From Paulownia fortunei (taxonomy: Eukaryota > Streptophyta > Magnoliopsida > Lamiales > Paulowniaceae): DNA of 64,000 nt. The stretch is taken from NCBI GenBank assembly GCA_019321725.1, contig CM033120.1:5833694-5897693 (forward strand), read 5' to 3'. Numbering within the stretch: the first letter of the stretch is position 1; every line of letters starts with the position of its first letter. Positions 35,963 through 47,058 of the stretch are shown here, piece after piece. The position numbers and the translations under genes are program-made. Under the pieces are notes generated by a model. The model searched no databases and had not been told where the DNA came from. It saw only the letters and a program-made list of their open reading frames with translations.

Positions 35963-38241
35963 TAGACTTATCAAGCTAGCACCTCATGCTTAGACTTATC
36001 AAGCTAGCACCTCAACCTATTCTTCACTCTTAAGCTAACAGCCACGACTTGAACCTTATTTTGAACCATTTCAGCTTCTAAATACATGGAAAAATATCTC
36101 TAAATAGGCCCTAAGTGATTCCAACCGAAAAAGCAGGCAAAACAAGCAAAGGAAGGAGAAATAACCAAGTTCAAGTAGAAAACTATGCAAGGTGAGCTTA
36201 ACCTACGGGTTTGGCATGACTTTCAGATTTATTTTGAAGTTTATTTGATTATTAAAATTTTAATATTATTTATAAATGTGTTAGTATGTCATTAGATAGG
36301 CTTTGATGCATAAAGAAAGGCTTTGTGGTTGGAAATATTTGATAGAAAACACTTGTGCTAGAAACTATTACCTTGCTGTATTCTTATGTTTTTGGCTTCA
36401 AAAGTGTATGGTATGTTGCATAAAAGCTGTAATTATCATCATATACATTTTTATATATGAGTTAAGAGTATTGGAATGAATTTTGATCGGTTAGAAATTG
36501 AAATAGAGAATGATATTGGAGAAACACTCAAACTGCCAAAGTAGCAAAATCTGTTTTGGTGTGCGGTGAAGGAGACTAAATTAGGGGAGCTAAATCCATT
36601 AGTTTTGGAAATAATATAACCTGGTTTTCTCTGTGTATATGTTATATAAGTGTGGTAAAAAGTTGGGAGAGATTGAATATAGGTAAGGGTGCCAAAACCG
36701 TTAATATCATGAAGTGCGTAAAACTGTCACGGTAGGAAAAATCTGTTTCACTATGCTGTGAAAGGAGCTGAACTTGGGAAGCTATATCCGTGCGTTTTAG
36801 CACTTCTATGACATGGTTACATTTATATACATGTTACCTAAGTGTGGTAAAAATTTAGGAGTGATTGGTTATATTTATGGATGTCAAAATTATCATGCAA
36901 CTAAATTGGACAGCAAATAAATATGAAAATGTGAATCTGTCCCATTTGATAACTTAGCATATTTCAACCAAGACATGTTGCTATTGAGTGTTAACAATTA
37001 GGTACATGATATTAGAGTTATAATAATTCAATTATATGATGTTTACATGTATCTAAGATGAGAAATTATGGTATTGGAGGGACTAGATTGGGTTCTAGTT
37101 TGTAAAACCTAGATAGCTTGGTGTTTAAGGTCTTAGTATGATATTTTATGCTTTCAACTTGTCAAATTAGGAATGGTGCTTGATGTTGGTAATATTACAG
37201 GCTATTTTACATCTAAGATTGGAGGAGAACAATAAATAAATCTAAACTAAGCCACCAACCAAGTGAAAGGTAAGTAAAGATTCATTTGCAACTATAATGC
37301 ATAGACATAGTAGATGTGTGAATTATATGTAATATCATAAATCATATGTGCATAGTAGAGGGCTCTCAATTGAGCATACATACATGGGCATTGTCATTGG
37401 CACGTACATGCATCATATATGCACATTATGATAAATCTTGCATTGCACGGCATGATTATGAGAAAGGAAATTTTTTTGCTGACCACTACTAGTGCACCGA
37501 AGCATGCATGGATTTGTATGGTTTTATGCATGAATTTGCAGGTTCACGTGCATGGATTTGCATGCGTATGAGTATGCATGGATTTGCATGCTTATATGAT
37601 TATTAGTCATTAGATTATGGCGGTGTACAGAGCTCTTTTCCGGTGCATGAGATAGTAGCATTGGTCAGGGGCCCAAGAAAGAAATGATTTTGAGAGAAAT
37701 ATTTTGATGCATAAACTTGCATTGTGGGCATAGCATGTTGAGATGCATGACTTGATATTGTGGATTATTCTTTGACATGCATCATCATTACTTGCTGAGC
37801 GTTAGCTCATATAGTTTATGCATTATAGGTGAGTACGATGCTTGAAGCATCTTTTACTGGTTGGGTGGCGATTGGAGCTCCTGTAGGTATCTAAGATAGT
37901 GTGTACATGGATGACGACCTATTGGGCTATTTTATTGCCTTGTTATATTTTGAGTCTATTGTATGATATTTTTAGACTGGTACTATATTTTACTTTTAAA
38001 ACTTTACTGTAAATAAGTATGTAAATATTGGGTTATTGTGGGGTGTTGTGCTTTTATATAAATACTGATCCTGCTATACTTGACATGTGTTAGAAAGTAT
38101 TTTAAACAGGGTTGTGCATGTAAGAAGTGATTTATCTTTTCTTAAAGTGTTATAAAAAAAAATATATTCCATGCATGCACACAGGTTCTGTCATATCAAA
38201 TTATACTATATATCTAGTTGTGTAGTAATGGGGGTGTTATA
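35963..38241 (+). repeat. Tekay-B1 5' LTR, 5'-truncated
   Basis: Colinear with 43534-44148 and 52521-53955, ending GTGTTATA before the PBS. It begins with a 28-bp phrase repeated in tandem (35963-35990 and 35991-36014) that is single in the 3' LTR. Confidence 0.88.
38055..38064 (+). promoter_or_regulatory. conserved TATA box of Tekay-B LTR
   Basis: TATATAAATA, about 180 bases before the LTR end. The same block, with CTGATCC after it, is present in Tekay-B2 (46855-46864 and 52356-52365) and, on the other strand, in the LTRs at about 21030 and 28110. It is the best core-promoter candidate; U3 would then be very long and R-U5 short. Confidence 0.5.
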
Positions 38242-38244
38242 GAG

Positions 38245-38256
38245 TGGTATTAGAGC
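38245..38256 (+). promoter_or_regulatory. Tekay-B1 primer-binding site, mutated
   Basis: TGGTATTAGAGC, one C-to-T change from the initiator-Met PBS, three bases after the LTR end. Confidence 0.85.
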
Positions 38257-38412
38257 CCAGGTCTTGATTCTTTAGACTGTCCATGTACATGATCTTAGAG
38301 CTTACGGAGCGCAGCCACGCCAGTAAGTTTTACATTATCATATATTACATTACATATTCCATGAATTATATTGGCCATATGTTGTCAAACTTGTGTAAAA
38401 CAGCACTGCAAA

Positions 38413-39472
38413 ATGGTGAGGACTTGTGGTGAGAGTAGTGGTGGTGCCAGAGCATAGAGAAATGAGATACCCAGCCTGGTTAATGATCGAGATACCATGA
38501 TTAACCAATTAACAGAGTTGATTGAACGACAGTCCGAACAAATTCAGCAACTGATTCGACAAAGAGATATTGGTGAGCAACCGCGGGTGAAGGTAAACCA
38601 ACAGTGGGCAGACTATATATATATGGTGGGAGAACGATTTAGGAGGTTGGATCCCCCAACATTTGAGGATGCGATTGATCCTACCGCTGCAGAGGACTGG
38701 TTGAGGACCCTGGAAAACATGTTCCAGTATATCAGGGTGCCAGTAGAGAGAGGGTAATGTGTGCCACTTTCATGCTTCGCGGTAGTGCAGGCCATTGGTG
38801 GAACATGATCAGCAGCATAGAGGATATTACTACCATGAGCTGGGATAGATTCAAGGAGTTATTCCGAAATAAATATTTCACGGCCCCAGTTCGCATGATG
38901 AAGATGAATAAGTTTATACAACTGCGACAAGGAGCAATGACTATTGAGGAATATATTCATAAATTTGAACAACTGTCCAGGTTCACTACGCATATGGTCA
39001 GCACTGAATCACTTAAAGTAGAGAGTTTTTTGGAGGGTTTGAGGCCAGAGTTATACCAGGATGTGAATATGGCGGGTACTCAAGGGGTGACATTTTCACA
39101 GGTGGCTGAGAGGGCATTAGTAGCAGAACAGACTGAATTGAGAATTGCTCATGGACAAGAGGCTCGATAGCAATTCAGACAGTAGGGACAGAGATGGACT
39201 GTGGGGCAAAAGAGGCCAATCCAAATACAGAAGTCAGGATTTAAATTTCAAGGAGAACAAGGCCAACAACAATAAGGTAAAATAAGAGTCCACAGGTCGA
39301 ACAAGAAAAAGCATCAATGCTAGAAGTTGTGTGTCAGAAATGTGGTAATCGACATATTGGAGGCTGCTATATAGATACCAGGACATGTTTTTGATGTGGA
39401 ATATCGGGACATATTGCTAAATTTTGCCCAGGAAAATAGAATTAGACCAGCCAAAAAAATGTATCAGCCAAG
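38413..39472 (+). pseudogene. Tekay-B1 gag, broken
   Basis: Begins at ATG 38413 (MVRTCGES), with a stop soon after. Open stretches at 38497-38757 (glutamine-rich helix, then AEDWLRTLENMF) and 38757-39170 (CATFMLRGSAGHWW, LRQGAMTIEEYIHKFEQ, FLEGLRPEL) are one gag domain split by a frameshift. The zinc knuckle at about 39337-39432 (CQKCGNRHIGGC ... CGISGHIAKFC) has a TGA inside. The layout matches Tekay-A gag with clear sequence divergence. It would have formed the particle shell; it cannot be made now. Confidence 0.87.
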
Positions 39473-39931
39473 GTGTTCACCATGACTAGGGCGGATGCAG
39501 AAGTAAATCCATCGGTGGTAATAGGTACACTTTATATTTCTAGTATTCCAACACTTGTATTATTTAATTTTGGAGCCACGCATTCATTTGCATCCACTGA
39601 GTACGTGAAGAGGCTGGGTAGAATACCAGATGTAGCAAAAATTAGTTATAGTGTAACAGTTCCCTCTAGAGATGCTAGACAAACCGATCGGATTTTGAGA
39701 GCTTGTGCTATACTTGTTGAAGGTAGAGAATTACATGCTGATTTGATTGTACTGGATATGAATGATTATGATGTTATTTTGGGTATGGATTGGTTGTCAA
39801 AGTATGGGGCTACTATCAACTGTAAGGAAAAGACAGTGACATTTCAACTTTTTAGGAAAGAGTCTTTCACATTTGCCAGCATTATGAAGGATTTCAGATT
39901 CCCTATGATTTCAGCAGTAAAGGCACAATGA
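39473..39931 (+). pseudogene. Tekay-B1 protease region
   Basis: An open stretch of 152 codons spanning the aspartic protease and the linker to RT. The active site, DSG in Tekay-A, reads NFG here (LFNFGATHSFAS), so the catalytic Asp is gone. Downstream [17 protein letters not shown] is typical of gypsy proteases. It lies in the expected place between the gag knuckle and RT. The open frame is probably by chance of decay and does not suggest function. Confidence 0.85.
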
Positions 39932-41400
39932 TTACTCAATGATGGTTGTGAATGGTACTTGGTGAGTGTCATGAATATTGAGGAACAACACCCACCAACT
40001 CTGAGTGAAATACCAATGGTACGGGAATATACTGAAGTATTCCCAGATGATCTCTCAGGATTGCCACCAGATCGTGAAATAAAGTTTGTTATTGACATAC
40101 AACTAGGAACGTCTCCAATTTCTAAAACTCCCTACAGAATGGCTCCTTTGAAGTTGAAAGAATTGAAAGTATAATTACATAACTTGTTGGATAAAGGATT
40201 CATCAGACCGAGCTTTTCACCTTGGGGAGTACCGGTTCTTTTTGTACGTAAGAAGGATGGCACCATGAGACTGTGCATCGATTATTAAGAGTTGAATAGG
40301 GTCACGATTAAGAATAAATATCCATTACCCAGAATCGATGATTTATTTAACCAGCTTTAGGGTGCCGCAATATTTTCAAAGATTGACTTACGCTCCGGGT
40401 ACCATTAACTGAAAATAAAGGAAGAGGATATCCCCAAGATATCATTTAGTACAAGATATGGGCACTATGAATTTTTGGTGATGCCGTTCGCATTGACTAA
40501 TGCTCCAGCAGCATTCATGGATCTAATGAATAGTATTCAAGGAGTTTTTGGATAAAATTGTTATTGTGTTCATCGATGACATTCTAGTTTACTCCAAAAC
40601 TAAAGAAGAGCATGCCTCACATTTAACACAAGTACCAGAGGTCCTAAAAGTGAAGCAGTTATATGCCAAATTCAAGAAATGCGAGTTCTGGTTAGATCGT
40701 GTGGTATTCCTGGGACATGTTTTATCAGGAGCATGAATATCAATAGATCCAAGTAAAGTTGAAGCTATCAATAACTGGATGCATCCTACTAATCCTTCGA
40801 AGGTGTGCAGTTTTCTGGGTTTAGCTGGATATTACCGAAGATTTGTGGAAGGGTTATCCAAGATTGCTATGCCATTAACATAATTAACCAGAAAAGGGGT
40901 GACGTTTAGATGGATGGATATGTGTGAGCGAAGTTTCCAAGAGCTGAAAAAGAGGTTAACTTCAGCACCTATTCTATCAATTCCATCAGGTACTGGAGGA
41001 TTCGTAATTTACAGTGATGGATCCAAGAATAGATTAGGATGTGTACTGATGTAGAATGGCAAAGTAATTGCGTATGCGTCTAGGCAACTTAAAGAGTACG
41101 AAAAGAATTACCCCATGCATGACTTGAAACTTGCTGCTGTAGTATTTGCGCTTAAAATATGAAGGTACTATTTATATGGTGAACGGTGCGAGATCTATAC
41201 TGATCACAAGATCCTTAAATACTTCTTCACACAGAAAGAGTTGAATATGCGGCAGCAGAGATGGATGGAACTAGTAAAAGATTATGATTATGTGATCAAT
41301 TACCACCCAGGTAAAGCCAACGTTGTAGCTGATGCATTGAGCCAAAAATCCACACAAAGTACAATAGCTATGGCTTTAATTCAGAAATTGGAACTGAATG
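39932..41400 (+). pseudogene. Tekay-B1 RT and RNase H, broken
   Basis: RT starts near 39960-40174 (EVFPDDLSGLPPDREI, TPYRMAPLKLKELKV), then a stop. Later come GAPVLFV-like and CIDY segments and the catalytic [10 protein letters not shown] (about 40560-40590) in the open stretch 40548-40736. RNase H follows from about 41010 with YSDGS and [10 protein letters not shown] (about 41200-41228). At least eight in-frame stops occur where the related copies have CAA, CAG or TGG, so mostly C-to-T type decay. Domain order is gypsy. Confidence 0.87.
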
Positions 41401-42870
41401 ATTTGCAAAAATGAATATAGAGATTTTACAGATAGGAGTAATAGAGGCAAAGTTGGCAGCCCTGACGCTTCAGCCTACATTAATTGACAGGATCAAACAG
41501 AGACAGTGAGATGATGAATATCTCATCAATATGAGAAAATATGTTGTTGCAGGGAAGTCTTCCAAATTTAAGATGCCTCATAATGATATTTTACAATTTA
41601 GAGGGTGGTTTTGTGTGCCAAATATTGATAACATTTGGGAAAACATTTTAAAAGAGGCACATTCAACCCCCTATTTAGTACATTAAGGGGCTACTAAGAT
41701 GTATAGAGACTTGAAAATGCATTATTGGTGGTCGGGTATGAAAAAGGACATCGCCCAGCATGTGGAGTAATGTCTAACATGTCAGTAAATAAAGTCCGAA
41801 CATCGAAGACCTGCAGGGACTTTGCAACCTCTACTTATTCTAGAATGGAAATAGGAAAGGATCACCATGGATTTTGTAACTGGTTTGCCAAAGACTACTA
41901 AGGGTCATGATGCTATTTGGGTTATCGTCGACAGATTGACCAAGTCTGCTCATTTCCTTCCCATATGTTCTACCTATTCCATGGATCGCTACGCCCAATT
42001 ATACGTTCAAGAGATTGTCAGACTTCATGGAGTGCCATTGTCTATAGTTTCTGATAGAGATTCAAGATTTTTGTCTGCTTTTTGGAGGAGTTTACACAAA
42101 GCTTTGGGAACATAATTATCATTCAATACAGCATATCATCCTCAGATGGATGGACAATCTAAATGAAAAATACAAATCTTAGAGGATATGCTCAGAGCCT
42201 GTGTATTAGACTTCCAAGGTCAGTGGAGTAAATTCCTACCTTTGGTGGAGTTTGCATACAACAACTATCAGACTAGTATTGGAATGGCTCCCTATGAAGT
42301 ATTGCATGGCAAAAAGTGTAGGTCTCCGATACACTGGGATGAAGTTGGTGAGAAGAAACTTTTAGGCCCAGATATGATTCGAGAGATGACAGAAGCCGTG
42401 TTACAAATTCGACAAAGAATGCAAATTACCCAAAATCGATAGAAAAGTTATGCAGATCGAAGAAGAAGGGCGTTGGAGTTTGCGATAGGAGATCAGGTGT
42501 TTTTGAAAGTAGCACCAATGCATCATGCGGTTTAGGAAGAAAGAAAAATTGAGTCACATATACATTAGCCCAGATACATTGGATCTGCCAACATCTATGT
42601 TGCAAATACACAATGTATTTCATGTGTCTATGCTGAGGAAATATATTGCTAATCCCTCTCATATTCTGAAGAATGAACTAGTGGGATTAAAGGCAGATTT
42701 GAGCTATGAAGAAAAGCATGTACAGATTTTATTACGAAAAGTGAAGCAGTTAATAAATAAATAAATTACATTGGTTAAAGTGTTATGGAGAAACCAATTG
42801 GTAGAAGAGACCACCTGGGAAAGGGAGGACGAAATGAGAACTAAGTATCCTGAACTTTTTCGGTAAGTGA
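41401..42870 (+). pseudogene. Tekay-B1 integrase and chromodomain tail, broken
   Basis: The integrase core is readable in the open stretch 41867-42115 ([27 protein letters not shown]) and 42188-42442 ([25 protein letters not shown]). The catalytic Glu region near 42160 carries stops (CTAAATGAAAA instead of a QSER stretch). The chromodomain-like end with VLWRN and ATWERE-like residues lies at about 42780-42840, and the pol end KYPELF at about 42845-42865. It is followed by the purine tract and 3' LTR. Non-functional. Confidence 0.87.
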
Positions 42871-42905
42871 AATTTCGGGATGAAATTTTTATAAGGAGGG
42901 GAGAA

Positions 42906-44148
42906 TGTGATACCCGAGCCACTTACTACTCACATGGCCAAATATGATTCATGCATTACATGTTAATTGCGTGCTATTTGCATTGATATGACGTCATATA
43001 ATTTATTTTATTTTATACGGCATTTTTAATCATTAAACTTAATTTTGAAGCTCTCGCATGATATTGATTATCGAATCCCCTAACCTAAATGTTTGATTTT
43101 GTATTGAGATAACAAGAAATTGAGGTATCAATATAGTGAATAGTGCTAGGTTACACGTGGTAACCTTAGGAGTTCGAAAAGTGTCACCGAAAAGTTTATA
43201 GAAAGTAAGTCGGTTCGATCATGAATTTTAATATTATATGTATATTTAAATCATACACTTGGGACAACTAGATATACAATATTATAATTTAAATGTTATA
43301 TAACTAGGTTCATAGGTTTGTAACACTATCAGTGCACAAACTTATCAATCGGGCAAGAACCGATGATTTTTGGGTGAAAAACCTAATGAACGGATATAGG
43401 AATTAGCTATGGGAATGAATGGTGATGAAGATAGGTTGCAACCAATAGGAATATGAGAGATACACAAGATTAGGGCTGCAAGATAAGGGAGAAAATCAGA
43501 TTATACCATTACATGCCACCTCAAGCTTATGCCACCTCATGCTTAGACTTATCAAGCTAGCACCTCAACATATTCTTCACTCTTAAGCTAACAGGCACGA
43601 CTTGAACCTTGTTTTGAACCATTTCAGTTTGTAAATACATGGAGAAATATCTCTAAATAGGTCCTAAGTGATTCCAACCGAAAAAGCAGGCAAAACAAGC
43701 AAAGGAAAAGAGAAATAACCAAGTTCAAGTAGAAAACTGTGCAAGGTGAGCTTAACCTACGGGTTTGGCATGACTTTCAGATTTATTTTGAGGTTTATTG
43801 GCTTATTAAACTTTTAATATTATTTATAAATGTGTTAGGATGTTATTAGATAGGTTTTGATGCATAAAGAACGGGTTTGTGGTTGGAAATATTTGATAGA
43901 AAACACTTGTGCTAGAAACTGTCACCTTGCTGTATTCTTGTATTTTAGGCTTCAAAAGTGTATGGTATGTTGCATAAAACTGTAATTATCATCATATACA
44001 TGTTTATATATGAGTTAAGAGTATTGGAATGAATTTTGATCGGTTAGAAATTGAAATAGAGAGAATGATATTGGAGAAGCACTCAAACTGCCAAAGTAGC
44101 AAAATCTGTTTTGGTGTGCGGTGAAGGAGACTGAATTAGGGGAGCTAA
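42906..44148 (+). repeat. Tekay-B1 3' LTR, part 1
   Basis: Starts TGTGATACCCGAGCC after the purine tract GGAGGGGAGAA. It ends at GCTAA (44144-44148), where Tekay-B2 is inserted. Confidence 0.92.
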
Positions 44149-46958
44149 TGTGATACCCGAGCCTCTTACTACTCACATGGCCAAATATGATTCATGCATT
44201 ACATGTTAATTTTATATGCTATTTGCATTTCTATTGACATTGCATAATTTATTTCATTTTATACGACATTCTTGAATATTAAACTTAATTCTGAAGCTCT
44301 TGCACGATATTAGTTATTGAATTTCTTAATCTAAGTAGTTGATTTTATATTGAAATAAGAAGAAAATGAGGTGGATCAATATTAGATATAGATGGGATAT
44401 ATAGGTTATAATTTTGGAAGTGCTAAAAGTGTTACTAGTAACCTTATACGGTTTAATTTGATTTGATCAAGTTATTTCAAAAGTATATATTTGTAAATTA
44501 GAATACTTGGAATATTGGACATGATATAATATGATTTAAGTGTCATATTACAAGGCCCTTATGTGCATATGATTTTAGAAATGCAAACTAGATAATTCTT
44601 TAAGAATCGGATGCGAATCGGTTGGAGATCGAATGAACGGACATAGGAATTACCTATGGGAATGAATGGTGATTAAGATAGGTTGCAACAAAATAAAAAT
44701 AGATGAGACACACAAGATTAGGGCTGCAAGTTAAGGGAGAAAATCAGATTTGCCATTTACTTGCCACCTCGTGCTTTCTTATTAAGCTTAAGCTAACATC
44801 TCAAGCTAACACCTCAAACCCTTCACCCTTAAGCAACGACCAGACCCTCATTTCATCCATTTTCATCTTCCAAACACACACCTTAAGGTCTCCATGTGAT
44901 CCAAATTGATTCCAAGTTGAAATAAAAGCAAGAAAAGCAAGAAGAAGTGATTACCATCAAGTTAGCCTCAAAATCTGCATAGGTAACACTTATCTACGGT
45001 TTTGCCTTTGGTTTTCAGATTATTATGAATGGTTTTATGGCTTATTAAGCTTTCAATATCTCTTATAAAAGTGTTAGGAAGTTTTTAGTTAGACTTTGGT
45101 ACACAAAGAAAGGGTTTTTGATCACAAACACTTAATAGGAAATACTTGTGGCAGAAACTGTCATCTTACTGTTTTCTTGTGTTTTAGGCTTCAAAAGTGT
45201 ATGGTATGTTGAATAAAACTATAATTATTACCATTTACATGACCATATATGAGTTAAGAGTATTGGAATGAATTTTTATCAGTTGGAAATTGAATAGAGA
45301 ATGATATTAGAGAAACACTCAAACTGCCAAATAGCAAAATCTGTTTTGGTGTGCTGTGAAGGAAACTGAATTAAGGGAGCTAAATCGATTATTTTTGGTA
45401 ATAATATGACCTGGTTGTCTCATTATATATGTTATCTAAGTATGGTGAAAATGTTGGAGTGATTGAATATACTTAAGGGTGCCAAAACAATTAATGTCAT
45501 GAAGTGTGCAAAACTGTCACGGTAGGAAATAATCTGTTTCAGTATGTCGTGAAGAGAGCTGAACTTGGGAAGCTATATCCATGATTTTAGAAATTCTATG
45601 ATATGGTTACATTTATATACATGTTATATAAGTGTGGTAAAAATTTTGGAGTGATTGGATATGTTTAGGGATGTTAAAATTATCATGCAACTAAACTTGA
45701 CAGCAAGAAAATATGAAAATGTGAATCTGCCACATTTGATCACTTAACATGTTTCAACCTAGACATGTTGCTATTGAGTGTTAACAATTAGGTACATGCT
45801 ATTAGAGTTATAATACTTCAATTACATGATGTTTTCATGTATTTAAGATGAGAAATTGAGGTATTTGAGGGGCTATATTGGGTTCTAGTTTGTGAAAGCT
45901 TGATTGTTAGCTTATAGCTTGGTGTTTAAGGTCTAGTATGAGATTTTGTGCTTTCAACTTGCCAAATTGGGAATGGTGCTTGATGTTGGGTAATATTACA
46001 GGCTATTTTACATCTAAGGTTGAAGAGGAATACTAAACAAATTTAGACTAAGCCACTAACCAAGTGAAAGGTAAGTAAAGATTCATTTGCAACTACAATG
46101 CATAGACATAGTAGATGTGTGAATTATATGTAATATCATAAATCATATGTGCATAGTAGAGGGCTCTCCATTGAGCATACATACATGGGCATTGTCATTA
46201 GCACGTGCATGCATCATATACTAGCATTGTGATAAATTTTCATTGCACGGCATGATTCAGAGAAAGGAAAATGTTTTGTTGACCACTACTAGTATACCGA
46301 AGCATGCATGGATTTGCATGGTGTTATGCATGGATTTGCAGGTTCGCGTGCATGGATTTGCATGCGTATGAGTATGCATGGATTTGCATGGTTATATGAT
46401 TATTGCCCATTGGATTATGGCGGTATACAGAGCTCTTTTCCGGTGCATGAGATAGTAGCGTTGGTCAGGGGCCAAAGAAAGAAATGATTTTGAGAGAAAT
46501 ATTTTGATGCATAAAATTGTATTGTGAGCATAGCATTTTGAGTTGCATGACTTGATATTGTGGATTTCTTTGACATGCATAATCTTTACTTGCTGAGCGT
46601 TAGCTCATATAGTTTATGCATTGTAGGTGAGTACGATGATACTTGAAGCATCTTTGGCTGGCTAGTCGGCTGTTGGAGCTCCTGCAGGTGTTTGAGGGAG
46701 TGTGTACATAGATGACGACCTGTTGGGCTATTTTGTTGGCTTGTTATATTTTGAGTCTGGTGTATTATGTTTTTAGATTGGTACTATATTTCTCTTTTAA
46801 AACTTACTGTAATTAAGTGTGTAAATATTGTGGTTGTTGTGGGCGTTGTGTTTTTATATAAATACTGATCCTTCTATTTTAAACAGGGTTGTGTATGTAA
46901 GAAGTGATTTAGCTTTTCTTAAAATGTTAAAAAAAAAAATATTCCATGCATGCACACA
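44149..46958 (+). repeat. Tekay-B2 5' LTR
   Basis: Starts TGTGATACCCGAGCC and is colinear with 49659-52460. It differs mainly by single-base changes and by a short extra phrase near 44787. It stops at GCATGCACACA, where the Ns begin, about 60 bases before the expected LTR end. Confidence 0.92.
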
Positions 46959-47058
46959 NNNNNNNNNNNNNNNNNNNNNNNNNNNNNNNNNNNNNNNNNN
47001 NNNNNNNNNNNNNNNNNNNNNNNNNNNNNNNNNNNNNNNNNNNNNNNNNNNNNNNNNN
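46959..47058. other. assembly gap, exactly 100 N
   Basis: Round-number N run, usually a placeholder for a gap of unknown size. The open frame that seems to cross it is an artefact. Confidence 0.97.
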
